Part shown: positions 1 through 6,228 of the stretch, one piece after another | Numbering within the stretch: the stretch's first letter is position 1 | Layout of the letters: every line of letters starts with the position of its first letter | Origin: an uncultured Campylobacter sp. | GTDB taxonomy: Bacteria; Campylobacterota; Campylobacteria; Campylobacterales; Campylobacteraceae | NCBI GenBank assembly: GCA_937990735.1 | Contig: CALKQT010000048.1 | Location: forward strand, 1-9,345 | DNA length: 9,345 bases | Direction of reading: 5' to 3' | Program-made: the position numbers and the translations under genes | Notes under the pieces: generated by a model | Seen by the model: the letters and a program-made list of their open reading frames with translations, nothing else | Databases searched by the model: none | Told to the model about the DNA's origin: nothing

Positions 1-240
1 ATAACATAAAATATAAATCTCCTCACCCGTAAATCCATCTCGCGGATCTGGTAAGCATGGATCGCAAACGAACATAAACCAAATATCTCTCTGCCTATCG
101 ACGACCCAATCAAGCTGCTCTATAGCCATATCGCTCAAAGGTGTTCTGCAACGATATTTTATTCTATATTTATTCACGATATTTACGACATTATATTTCT
201 CCAAGTCCTCTTTCGAAATATATTCTGCTACAAACGCCAC
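1..240 (-). CDS. Small protein of unknown function, paralogue of its upstream neighbour (3' end outside window)
   Basis: This open frame starts with GTG at 240 and runs off the left edge after 80 codons with no stop. An AAGGGG ribosome-binding site lies at 246-251, five bases before the GTG. The product begins VAFVAEYISKEDLEKY and contains LDWVVDRQRDIWF, then DPRD and TGEEIYIL. It aligns along its length with the neighbour at 256-732 (MAFVTERISKEDIEKY, WCIDRERGIWLF, DPRD, SGEDIWLL), with a gap of several residues before the DRxR motif. The 15-base gap between the two genes suggests co-transcription and tandem duplication. No signal peptide or membrane segment is visible. The N-terminal MAFV-E-I start and the W-x-[IV]-D-R-x-R-x-I-W core resemble, from memory, an uncharacterised family of small cytosolic proteins. 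A role as an immunity-type protein is speculation. The GTG start makes this gene easy to miss. Confidence 0.75.
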   Translation of the reverse strand, partial: MAFVAEYISKEDLEKYNVVNIVNKYRIKYRCRTPLSDMAIEQLDWVVDRQRDIWFMFVCDPCLPDPRDGFTGEEIYILCY

Positions 241-255
241 TTTATCCCCTTTTCT

Positions 256-732
256 TTAAATTTTTGATATAAAAGTTACTTGAATATTTTCTTTTGGGAT
301 AATAGATCCTCCATCGCCATATTCATTTAAAATTTCTTTTAAAATATCCACAATCTCGTGTTTCGGTATATTCCCGATATCGCTTCTTATGGATTCTAGT
401 TCATATATTATTCTAAATGGATTATCCGTAACTTTTTTACCAGTATTTTCGTTGTTTATATCTCTTAAATCGATCTCTATATCTTTACCTTTATAGTGCA
501 AAAGCCATATATCCTCGCCGCTATAGTTCATATCTCTAGGATCTCCGATAGTGATACTGCGCGCTGAAAAAAGCCAAATACCTCTTTCTCGATCTATACA
601 CCAGCTTCTTGAATTTAAGCTCACCCAATCAAGCTCGCCCTGATAATATTTTTCGCATATCTCATTGCACGGTTTTAGTAAGTCGTATTTCTCGATATCC
701 TCTTTTGAAATACGCTCTGTAACAAACGCCAT
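256..732 (-). CDS. Small protein of unknown function (158 aa), first of a tandem paralogous pair
   Basis: This is a complete 158-residue gene. Its ATG at 732 has a strong AAGGAG site seven bases upstream, and it stops with TAA at 256. I do not recognise a named domain. Visible features are the MAFVTERISKEDIEKY start, WCIDRERGIWLF at about residues 44-55, DPRD at about 64-67, SGEDIWLLHY at about 71-80 and an acidic C-terminal helix (HEIVDILKEILNEYG) followed by a short hydrophobic end. There is no signal peptide or membrane segment, so it is probably cytosolic. The next gene, 15 bases downstream, is a clear paralogue. The pair is AT-rich: bases 361-420 have 19 G+C of 60, against 42 of 60 at 7201-7260 in clpB, which suggests recent acquisition. 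Tandem copies of small acidic proteins are often immunity proteins, but no toxin gene is visible here. Confidence 0.85.
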   Translation of the reverse strand: MAFVTERISKEDIEKYDLLKPCNEICEKYYQGELDWVSLNSRSWCIDRERGIWLFSARSITIGDPRDMNYSGEDIWLLHYKGKDIEIDLRDINNENTGKKVTDNPFRIIYELESIRSDIGNIPKHEIVDILKEILNEYGDGGSIIPKENIQVTFISKI

Positions 733-1137
733 TCTCTACTCCTTAAGAATTTATAATTTTAGACTGCTTGCGGGTTGCCGCCGTCTTTTGCTCTTGCGAC
801 AAATCGTTTAGCCATTTGCGCAAATGGCTAAATATACGCCAAATTTCATCTTTCTGCGCCGCGTAAATTTTAAAATTTTGCTTTTATGTAGGCGCTGTTT
901 TCTTGCGGGTCTCTCGCCGATAACTCGCCGCCTGTAGTTTAGATGAAATTTTAAAATTTCGCCGTCCGCGCGCGCGGATAAAAATTTAAAATTCCACGCT
1001 GCATAACACGAGCGGACGAAATTTTATAAAATTTTACCGCCGCAAATCAAAGCGCAAATAAACGCGCTAGCGCACAGAAATCGCGTGAATTAACAAAAGT
1101 CGCGTTTAAATTTCATCGATAAATTTATAAATTTCGC
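733..1137. other. Palindrome-rich intergenic region, no gene seen
   Basis: This stretch of about 405 bases separates plsC from the tandem small genes. I find no convincing reading frame on either strand. It contains several perfect palindromes: a 26-bp one at 807-832, AAATTTTAAAATTT at 865-878, GAAATTTTAAAATTTC at 945-960, an alternating CG palindrome TCCGCGCGCGCGGA at 965-978, and AAATTTTATAAAATTT at 1019-1034. A weak hairpin at 1051-1068 (AGCGC/GCGCT, 8-base loop) followed on the minus strand by TTGATTT could end plsC transcription. As I recall, C. jejuni has crcB after plsC; it is absent here, so the conserved gene order breaks at this gap. Confidence 0.6.
807..832. repeat. Perfect 26-bp palindrome
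   Basis: Each 13-base arm reads TTTAGCCATTTGC followed directly by its reverse complement, with no spacer. The symmetry fails at the next base pair outwards. The site lies about 75 bases upstream of the ATG of the tandem small-gene pair, so it could be an operator for that pair or a structured element. As RNA the arms have no separate loop, which makes a DNA-binding site or recombination remnant more natural than a terminator. The function is unknown. Confidence 0.7.
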
Positions 1138-1824
1138 CTACGCTTCGGCGGTTTCGTTTTCGTCGATTACGGCTTGCATCGTGTCTCTGGCGTGCTGCAG
1201 CCAATCTTTATCGCTCGTATCGAGCAGGTCTAGGTAGATGATTTTGACGTGTCCGCTGTGGACGGTGAAATCGTGAGAGTTTGCGATGTGCTGCGTGCCG
1301 ATGAGCACCACTGGCTGGACGCGCAGACCAAGCTTGCTAACGATCGCTTTGGCGCCGCTTTGGAATTGCAAAAGCTGCGTGCCGCGATGTCTAGTGCCCT
1401 CGGGAAACATCGTGATGACGCGCCCTTCGCTCACGCGCTGCTGCACTTCGTGCACGATCCGCACCAGATCGCGCGGATTTGAGCGATCGACCTGGATCAT
1501 CTTCGGAAGAGTGATGATTTTGCCGATGATAGGGATGTCTGCGATCTCCTTTTTAGCGATCCAGCAGATATCGGCGGGATGAGTCTCTTCAAGCACGACG
1601 ATATCCATTATGCTTTGGTGGTTGGCGATTACTAGCTGCGCGCGCGGATCGGGGGTGCCTATGATCTGGATATCGTACCCGATGCCGTAGCGCTGGAAGC
1701 GCCCCCAAATGCGGCGGAAGCGGCGATGAGAGGAGTTTTTCACCGCCATGGCGATCACGACGCAAACGACGGTAAAAATAAACCAAATCGCGTAAAATAA
1801 CGCTCTAATCCTTGCTAAGCTCAT
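1138..1824 (-). CDS. plsC: 1-acyl-sn-glycerol-3-phosphate acyltransferase (lysophosphatidate acyltransferase)
   Basis: PlsC transfers an acyl chain to position 2 of lysophosphatidic acid, giving phosphatidic acid, the precursor of membrane phospholipids (EC 2.3.1.51); it acts at the inner membrane. With the start chosen here the protein has 228 residues. It has one N-terminal membrane segment (about 8-28), the catalytic NHxxxxD box NHQSIMD at 68-74 (His69, Asp74), KKEIADIPIIG at 91-101, and the acceptor-binding box FPEGTR at 140-145, all in the order usual for the family. The frame stays open upstream to 1899, but I prefer the ATG at 1824 because the longer version would run deep into the preceding gene and because MSLARIRALF leads straight into the membrane segment. 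Even so it overlaps the end of the upstream gene by 20 bases, and the ribosome-binding site is weak, which suggests translational coupling. It is the last gene of the ctpA-pur unit. Confidence 0.93.
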   Translation of the reverse strand: MSLARIRALFYAIWFIFTVVCVVIAMAVKNSSHRRFRRIWGRFQRYGIGYDIQIIGTPDPRAQLVIANHQSIMDIVVLEETHPADICWIAKKEIADIPIIGKIITLPKMIQVDRSNPRDLVRIVHEVQQRVSEGRVITMFPEGTRHRGTQLLQFQSGAKAIVSKLGLRVQPVVLIGTQHIANSHDFTVHSGHVKIIYLDLLDTSDKDWLQHARDTMQAVIDENETAEA

Positions 1825-3097
1825 CTTTTTTAACCCAGCCGATCTTGTTGCCGCCCAGCATGATTTTATAAAATTCCTTATTCGTACCCAAAATTTCAAC
1901 CTTTTCGGGATTTTTAGTCACGTAAAACACGGTGGAGCTTTGCATAGGCAAAATTCTAACCGGGGAATTTTGCGCGATACTGCCCGTGCCGTAAGGTCTT
2001 TGCGCGTAGAAATTTACTGCCAAAATCAGCACCGCAAAGATGAGCGGCGTGATATTTTTACTAAGTAGAAACATCACCAAAAGCACGGCAGCTAGCGTGT
2101 AGATCGCGATCTGCTTGTAGGCTTCGAACTTGCTCTCTTTCGGATTTAGACCGATCTGCGTGCTAAGATCCTCAGCGCGCGGATTAAGCTCAAGACCGAA
2201 ATTTTCAAATTTTTTAGTATTAAGATTAAAATAGCTGAAGTCTAAATTTGTGATATTTTTATCCACGACTGCGAAATAATATCCGCTCTGGCTCGCGTAT
2301 GTGCCGCGCACGGAGTCCACACCCTGCTTGATAATGGCGGGATTATCTATGCTAAAAGCGCTGATTGCGCCGTTTCTGATACCAAGATCGAGCGTGAGTA
2401 AATTTGAAGCGTCGTCAAATTTAGTAGTTTTGTAGTTTTTAAGTTTCAGCTCGTCAGCTACGATATGCGAAAAATTAGGCTTCGTGTCAAGCTTCATAAA
2501 TTCCGGATTATCAGGTTTGATAGAGCTTTTTTCAAAGAATTCTCCGTTGCGCTGCAAGGTCAAAACGAGCTCATTTATCTTATCGCTCTTATCGCTTGCC
2601 GCAAACCACAGCGTCGTCTCAAACATCTCGTCGCCCTCAATCCACGTAAGATTATCGGCATTAAGCCACTTCATACCATTGGTGCGGCTGATCTCCAGCT
2701 TTGGCTTAACGGTGATTTTCTGCCCCAAATATACGGCGAAATCAATCTTAAAAATTTGATTGCAATACACCTTTCTAGGCATTCCACTGGCTTTTAGCGT
2801 AAGCTCTTTGGGCTTAATGTCCTGATAGACCTTATCGTCGGATACGTCAAGATCGACTTCGTTAGTAGGCGCCAAAGCCTTAAGATCGTCGATACTTAGA
2901 TTATCCATCGACATAACCTCTTTTTTATTATACTTCAGCATCACCTTGGAATTATCGCGCGTCTGCGGCTCGTCGGGCTTATCCTCAGCTTTTTTCGGCG
3001 CGTATTTACTTAGATCGTCAAGCGAATCGATCTCAATCTCCGGCGCAGCAAACGCAAGCGTGCAGACACCTAAAATAGTAAGAATTTTTTTTAGCAA
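1805..3097 (-). CDS. Exported membrane-anchored protein with C-terminal SH3-like domain (Cj0515-like)
   Basis: By position and architecture this corresponds to the conserved hypothetical periplasmic protein Cj0515 of C. jejuni; its function is not known. Residues 1-18 look like a signal peptide ending AFA before APE. A charged low-complexity stretch follows (about 20-100), containing SLDDLSKYAP at 25-34 and the near-copy SIDDLKALAP at 68-77. A long beta-rich, probably periplasmic region covers about 100-320. Two hydrophobic segments lie at about 328-346 and 348-364, and a bacterial SH3-like tail at about 372-428 (SPVRILPMQSS, GWVKKDEL). The start is TTG at 3097, inside the end of purQ (7-base overlap), with AAGG placed about seven bases upstream in the purQ coding sequence; no ATG lies nearby. 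The domain order (exported body, two membrane passes, SH3 tail) recalls BatD-like proteins, but that is only a resemblance. Confidence 0.85.
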   Translation of the reverse strand: MLKKILTILGVCTLAFAAPEIEIDSLDDLSKYAPKKAEDKPDEPQTRDNSKVMLKYNKKEVMSMDNLSIDDLKALAPTNEVDLDVSDDKVYQDIKPKELTLKASGMPRKVYCNQIFKIDFAVYLGQKITVKPKLEISRTNGMKWLNADNLTWIEGDEMFETTLWFAASDKSDKINELVLTLQRNGEFFEKSSIKPDNPEFMKLDTKPNFSHIVADELKLKNYKTTKFDDASNLLTLDLGIRNGAISAFSIDNPAIIKQGVDSVRGTYASQSGYYFAVVDKNITNLDFSYFNLNTKKFENFGLELNPRAEDLSTQIGLNPKESKFEAYKQIAIYTLAAVLLVMFLLSKNITPLIFAVLILAVNFYAQRPYGTGSIAQNSPVRILPMQSSTVFYVTKNPEKVEILGTNKEFYKIMLGGNKIGWVKKDELSKD

Positions 3098-3756
3098 ATT
3101 AAGCCTTTTAGCATTTTCTCTCCGTCCGTGCCACCCAAAATAGGCTCTATCGCGCGCTCAGGATGCGGCATCAGGCCGAAAATCTTTTTGTTTTTATCGC
3201 AAATCCCGGCAATTGCGTCCACTGAGCCGTTCGGATTTAGATCCGCGCCGTTTGCGTCGCAATATTTTAGCAGCACGCAATTCTCGTCGTATAGCGACTT
3301 TAGCGTATCCGCAGGCGCATAATAGTTTCCCTCGCCATGCGCGATCGGGATATTTAAAATTTCGCCTTTCTCGCAACAGTGCAGAAATTTATTATCGTTT
3401 GAAACGACGCGCAGATGGTGGAATTTTGAGATGAAGCTTAAATTTATATTTTTATTCATCGCGCCTGCGAGCAAGCCTAGCTCCAAAAGCATCTGAAAGC
3501 CATTACAGATGCCTAGGATATAGCCGCCGCGCGCAGCATGAGCGAGAACCGCCTTCATCACCGGGCTAAATTTAGCAATAGCGGCCGTCCGCAGATAATC
3601 TCCGTGGCTAAAGCCGCCGGGAAGCACGATCAGATCGGCGTTTATGTCGGTTTCTTTATGCCAGATTATCTGCGTTTCGCAACCAAGCTTATCAAAGGCG
3701 TATTTGGTATCGCGCTCACAGTTGGTGCCTGGGAAATTGACGATCGCTACCTTCAT
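3091..3756 (-). CDS. purQ: Phosphoribosylformylglycinamidine synthase glutaminase subunit PurQ
   Basis: PurQ is the glutamine amidotransferase subunit of the three-part FGAM synthase (PurL-PurQ-PurS, EC 6.3.5.3), the fourth step of purine synthesis. It releases ammonia from glutamine and passes it to PurL. The 221-residue protein is full length for the small-PurQ type. It has the class I amidotransferase nucleophile Cys84 in GICNGFQ, the partner residues His198 and Glu200 in MPHPER, an N-terminal VNFPGTNCERD motif, and LPGGFSHGDYLR at 45-56. The ATG at 3756 overlaps the purS stop by four bases (ATGA), and its own end overlaps the next gene by seven, so expression is probably coupled on both sides. 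PurL, the large subunit, is not in this window. Confidence 0.97.
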   Translation of the reverse strand: MKVAIVNFPGTNCERDTKYAFDKLGCETQIIWHKETDINADLIVLPGGFSHGDYLRTAAIAKFSPVMKAVLAHAARGGYILGICNGFQMLLELGLLAGAMNKNINLSFISKFHHLRVVSNDNKFLHCCEKGEILNIPIAHGEGNYYAPADTLKSLYDENCVLLKYCDANGADLNPNGSVDAIAGICDKNKKIFGLMPHPERAIEPILGGTDGEKMLKGLIC

Positions 3757-3989
3757 ATCACGATCTCGTAGTCTTCGATGACGGTGTTTGCCAAAATTTC
3801 ATCGCACATCTTAGCGACATCGGCATAAATTTTATCCCTATCCTCGCCATCTAGCTCAAGGACGATCTGTTTGGCTACGCGCACATCTCGCACGCCGCTA
3901 AATCCAAGCGAAGCGAGGGCGTGCAAAACCGCCTTGCCCTGCGGATCGAGCACGCCCTGCTTAAGCCTTACGTTTACGATTACCTTCAT
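3753..3989 (-). CDS. purS: Phosphoribosylformylglycinamidine synthase subunit PurS
   Basis: PurS is the small structural subunit that bridges PurL and PurQ in the FGAM synthase complex of bacteria with a split enzyme. The 78-residue length is normal for the family. Typical signatures are VRLKQGVLDPQGKAV near the N-terminus, a central LGFSGVRDVRVAKQIVLEL, and NTVIEDYEIVI at the C-terminus. Translation starts at the ATG at 3989, three bases after the purC stop codon; the AGGA ribosome-binding site overlaps the end of purC (TTAGGATAA). The stop overlaps the purQ start by four bases. The order purC-purS-purQ places the SAICAR step next to two FGAM synthase subunits, so their supply is probably co-ordinated. 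Confidence 0.96.
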   Translation of the reverse strand: MKVIVNVRLKQGVLDPQGKAVLHALASLGFSGVRDVRVAKQIVLELDGEDRDKIYADVAKMCDEILANTVIEDYEIVI

Positions 3990-3992
3990 CGC

Positions 3993-4712
3993 TTATCCTA
4001 AAATTCTACGCAAGACCTCTTCGTAGGCCACTTTTACGCTACCAAGATCCTGTCTGAATACGTCCTTGTCGAGTTTTTTATCGGTTTGTTTGTCCCAAAA
4101 GCGGCAGCTATCGGGGCTGATCTCATCTGCAAGTAGGATATTTCCGTCCTTATCCCTGCCAAGCTCGATCTTGAAATCCACGAGCTTTAAATTTCGCTCG
4201 TCGAAAAATTTAATCAAAATTTCATTGATCTTGCGCGCGATCTTTTTGAGCTCGTCAAGCTCGCTTTGGCTCTTTACGGCGCCAAGCAGCAAGCAATGCT
4301 CGTCGTTTAGGATCGGATCGCCCAGCTCGTCGTCTTTATAGCAAAACTCCACCAGCGTAAACGGAAGCTTCGTGCCCTCTTTGATGCCTAGGCGCTTTGT
4401 AAGCGAGCCGGTGGCGATATTGCGAGCGATGATCTCAAGAGGGAAAATCTTGCATTTTTTTACGAGCTGCTCGGTCGGACTGATCGTCTCAACAAGCGCG
4501 GTGGCGATGCCATGCTTTTTAAGCAGATCGAAAATCAGCGTCGAAATTTTACAATTCAGCGCGCCTTTGCCGCTCTCTTCGGCTTTTTTGACGCCGTTAA
4601 ACGCCGTCAGCGAATCTTTAAATTCCGAGATCAAAAGGTCGTCACTTTCGTTAACCGACCACATCTTTTTGCCCTTGCCTTCGTAGATGAGCTCTTTTTT
4701 GGTAGCTTGCAT
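3993..4712 (-). CDS. purC: Phosphoribosylaminoimidazole-succinocarboxamide synthase (SAICAR synthetase)
   Basis: PurC joins aspartate to CAIR using ATP to make SAICAR (EC 6.3.2.6), a cytosolic step of purine synthesis. The 239-residue protein has the usual length. Family motifs seen are the ATP-binding start LIYEGKGKKMW (8-18), FKDSLTAFNG (31-40), the signature PLEIIARNIATGSLTKR (91-107), LVDFKIELG (177-185) and ADEISPDSCR (195-204). A GTG codon at 4715 lies directly before the ATG, so the frame could start one codon earlier. I chose the ATG at 4712 because the AAGGAG at 4719-4724 is then six bases away rather than three. That ribosome-binding site overlaps the ctpA stop (TAAGGAG), leaving only ten bases between the genes, so purC is probably read from the ctpA message. 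Confidence 0.97.
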   Translation of the reverse strand: MQATKKELIYEGKGKKMWSVNESDDLLISEFKDSLTAFNGVKKAEESGKGALNCKISTLIFDLLKKHGIATALVETISPTEQLVKKCKIFPLEIIARNIATGSLTKRLGIKEGTKLPFTLVEFCYKDDELGDPILNDEHCLLLGAVKSQSELDELKKIARKINEILIKFFDERNLKLVDFKIELGRDKDGNILLADEISPDSCRFWDKQTDKKLDKDVFRQDLGSVKVAYEEVLRRILG

Positions 4713-4722
4713 CACACTCTCC

Positions 4723-6039
4723 TTACTTGATGTTTAGAATTTTTATCGCGTCTATTGCGGTTTTTAACTGGATATCGTTATTAATCTGCTCTGCGGTGAT
4801 GAAACTTTTCTCATCCTTTTTCTGAGCATCTTTTTTCTTGGTCTCTACCTTGGCTAACTCGCCTTGCAGGTGCTTTTTGAGATCAGCTTCTTTTAGCGAG
4901 AATTCATCCTCGTCGCGGCTCGGCACCTTGCCCGGCGCCACTATGAGATCAGGCGTCACGCCCACCGCTTGGATAGTGCGACCACTTGATAGATAGTATC
5001 GCGCTATGGTTAGTCGCAAGGCTTCTTTATCCTCGATCGGTAGGATCACCTGCACGCTTCCCTTACCAAAAGTCTTTTCACCAACCAACACGGCGCGCTT
5101 TAGATCCTGAAGCGAGCCGCTTACAATCTCGCTCGCGCTCGCGCTGCCGCCATTAACCAAAACCACAAGCGGTAGATCGGTGATCTTCTTTTTAGGATCG
5201 GCGTTATGCGCTTCGGTTTCGTTTTTCGCGCGCCCTTTTTGAGAGACAATAAGACCTTTGCTTACGAATAAATTTACAAGCCCGATCGCTTGATCCAAAA
5301 GCCCGCCCGGGTTGTTTCGCAGATCTAAAATAATGCCCTTGGCGTCTTTATGCTCTTTTATAAATTTACTCGCATCCGGAACTACGTGCTGATCGAAATT
5401 TGTAACGCGCAGATATAAAATTTTATCATCCTCGATCATCTTGGCATAGACCGATTCTACTTTGATTATGTCGCGGACGATCTCGACGTCGAAAGGCTTG
5501 CTAACGCCCTTGCGGACGATCGTTAGAGTGATTTTGGTTTTCGGCTTACCGCGCATTTTTGAGACCGCATCGTCGATCGTGATGCCGAAAGTTGCATTGC
5601 CGTCGATACGCAAGATCACATCGTTAGCCTGAATGCCCTTTTTATCCGCTGGCGTGCCCTCGATAGGCGAGATAACGGTCAGAGCGCCGTCTTTCATACC
5701 CACCTGAATTCCAAGCCCGCCGAACTCGCCCTCGGTCTGGACTTTCGTATCGTTAAACGCCTTTTCGTCCATGTAGCTTGAGTGCGCGTCGAGGTTATTC
5801 ATAAGCCCCGAAATCGTCTTATCCACAAGCTCCGAGAAGCTCATCTCATCGACATAATTGTTTTCTACGATCGCAAGTGTTTTAGTAAGCTTGGCTAGCG
5901 CCTCCAGACGCGTTTTTTCGCTGTCTGGCTTTTTGGTCGCGTTGACCTCTCTGGCTTGTAAATTTCCGGTAAAAAAACTAACGCCTAAAAATAGAGAAAA
6001 TATGAATCCCAAGCCGAAGAAGAGGTGTTTTTGTCGCAA
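4723..6039 (-). CDS. ctpA: C-terminal processing peptidase, S41 family, with PDZ domain
   Basis: CtpA-type proteases cleave substrates from their C-termini in the periplasm and take part in envelope protein maturation or turnover. The 438-residue protein has a hydrophobic N-terminal export or anchor segment (about 5-27), a PDZ domain at about 105-185 (GEFGGLGIQVG, then SPIEGTPADKKGIQANDVIL), and the S41 core. By alignment with CtpB and Tsp spacing the catalytic serine is Ser301 in GGSASASEI, with Lys326 and Gln330 in FGKGSVQ; the 25-residue Ser-Lys distance is as expected. A lysine-rich linker (about 395-413) precedes the C-terminus. The start is TTG at 6039, preceded by AAGGA six bases upstream; no ATG offers a better choice. 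It heads the unit ctpA-purC-purS-purQ-SH3 protein-plsC, and a divergent promoter region separates it from clpB. In C. jejuni one further gene lies between these two, as I recall. Confidence 0.96.
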   Translation of the reverse strand: MRQKHLFFGLGFIFSLFLGVSFFTGNLQAREVNATKKPDSEKTRLEALAKLTKTLAIVENNYVDEMSFSELVDKTISGLMNNLDAHSSYMDEKAFNDTKVQTEGEFGGLGIQVGMKDGALTVISPIEGTPADKKGIQANDVILRIDGNATFGITIDDAVSKMRGKPKTKITLTIVRKGVSKPFDVEIVRDIIKVESVYAKMIEDDKILYLRVTNFDQHVVPDASKFIKEHKDAKGIILDLRNNPGGLLDQAIGLVNLFVSKGLIVSQKGRAKNETEAHNADPKKKITDLPLVVLVNGGSASASEIVSGSLQDLKRAVLVGEKTFGKGSVQVILPIEDKEALRLTIARYYLSSGRTIQAVGVTPDLIVAPGKVPSRDEDEFSLKEADLKKHLQGELAKVETKKKDAQKKDEKSFITAEQINNDIQLKTAIDAIKILNIK

Positions 6040-6068
6040 AGTTTATCCTTGAAAGTAAAATGAAGTGA

Positions 6069-6076
6069 ATTTTATA
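6069..6076 (-). promoter_or_regulatory. Putative -10 element for the ctpA operon
   Basis: On the minus strand this reads TATAAAAT, preceded by T-rich sequence (TTATTTTTAG and AATTTTC) of the kind that often replaces a fixed -35 box in Campylobacter. It would place the transcript start about 20-25 bases before the TTG of ctpA. This rests on pattern only. It is the best candidate in the divergent region for a promoter serving the six-gene minus-strand unit. Confidence 0.45.
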
Positions 6077-6168
6077 GAAAATTGGCTAAAAATAAGGTAA
6101 ATTTCATACGAAATTTGCGCGTTTACGGATAAATTTAAGCCGAAAATTTTAAAATCTCACTAAAAAAC

Positions 6169-6189
6169 CTTGACATAAAGACACTAAAG
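6169..6189 (+). promoter_or_regulatory. HAIR-like inverted repeat, probable HspR operator of clpB
   Basis: The bases are CTTGACA, then seven bases, then ACTAAAG. The HAIR consensus recognised by the MerR-family heat-shock repressor HspR is CTTGAGT-N7-ACTCAAG, so this matches 11 of 14 defined positions with the correct spacing. It covers the whole -35 box of the clpB promoter, the position expected for a repressor. HspR controls clpB in C. jejuni and heat-shock genes in H. pylori. Binding here is inferred, and no hspR gene lies in this window. Confidence 0.6.
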
Positions 6190-6198
6190 TTATATAAT
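6170..6198 (+). promoter_or_regulatory. Sigma-70-type promoter of clpB
   Basis: A perfect -35 box TTGACA (6170-6175) and a perfect -10 box TATAAT (6193-6198) are separated by 17 bases, the optimum. The transcript would begin near 6205 and have a leader of about 24 bases carrying TAGGAG at 6216-6221, seven bases before the clpB ATG. Campylobacter housekeeping promoters generally lack a recognisable -35, so a full consensus pair suggests an intrinsically strong promoter kept in check by a repressor. Confidence 0.8.
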
Positions 6199-6218
6199 GC
6201 AATCAACTTCAACTTTAG
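6184..6218 (+). repeat. 8-bp perfect inverted repeat flanking the clpB -10 box
   Basis: CTAAAGTT at 6184-6191 is matched by its exact reverse complement AACTTTAG at 6211-6218, separated by 19 bases that contain the -10 box and the expected start point. Since transcription should start inside the repeat, it would act on DNA rather than as an RNA hairpin. The right arm is also the end of a tandem CAACTT doublet (6204-6209 and 6210-6215) and runs into the ribosome-binding site. The left arm shares bases with the HAIR-like site. It may be a second regulator site or chance. Confidence 0.4.
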
Positions 6219-6228
6219 GAGAAAATTT

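Noticed and set aside
1249..1786. Open frames on the plus strand, and a second minus-strand frame, across the plsC region
   Set aside because: They lie wholly within plsC in other frames and give arginine- and serine-rich translations with no domain; the PlsC motifs are intact in the chosen frame.
1825..1899. Longer plsC start adding 25 residues
   Set aside because: It would overlap the upstream coding sequence by about 95 bases and put extra residues before the normal N-terminal membrane segment; the ATG at 1824 fits family length better.
6201..6228. CIRCE element (HrcA operator) in the clpB leader
   Set aside because: The sequence does not contain the TTAGCACTC-N9-GAGTGCTAA pattern or a close variant.
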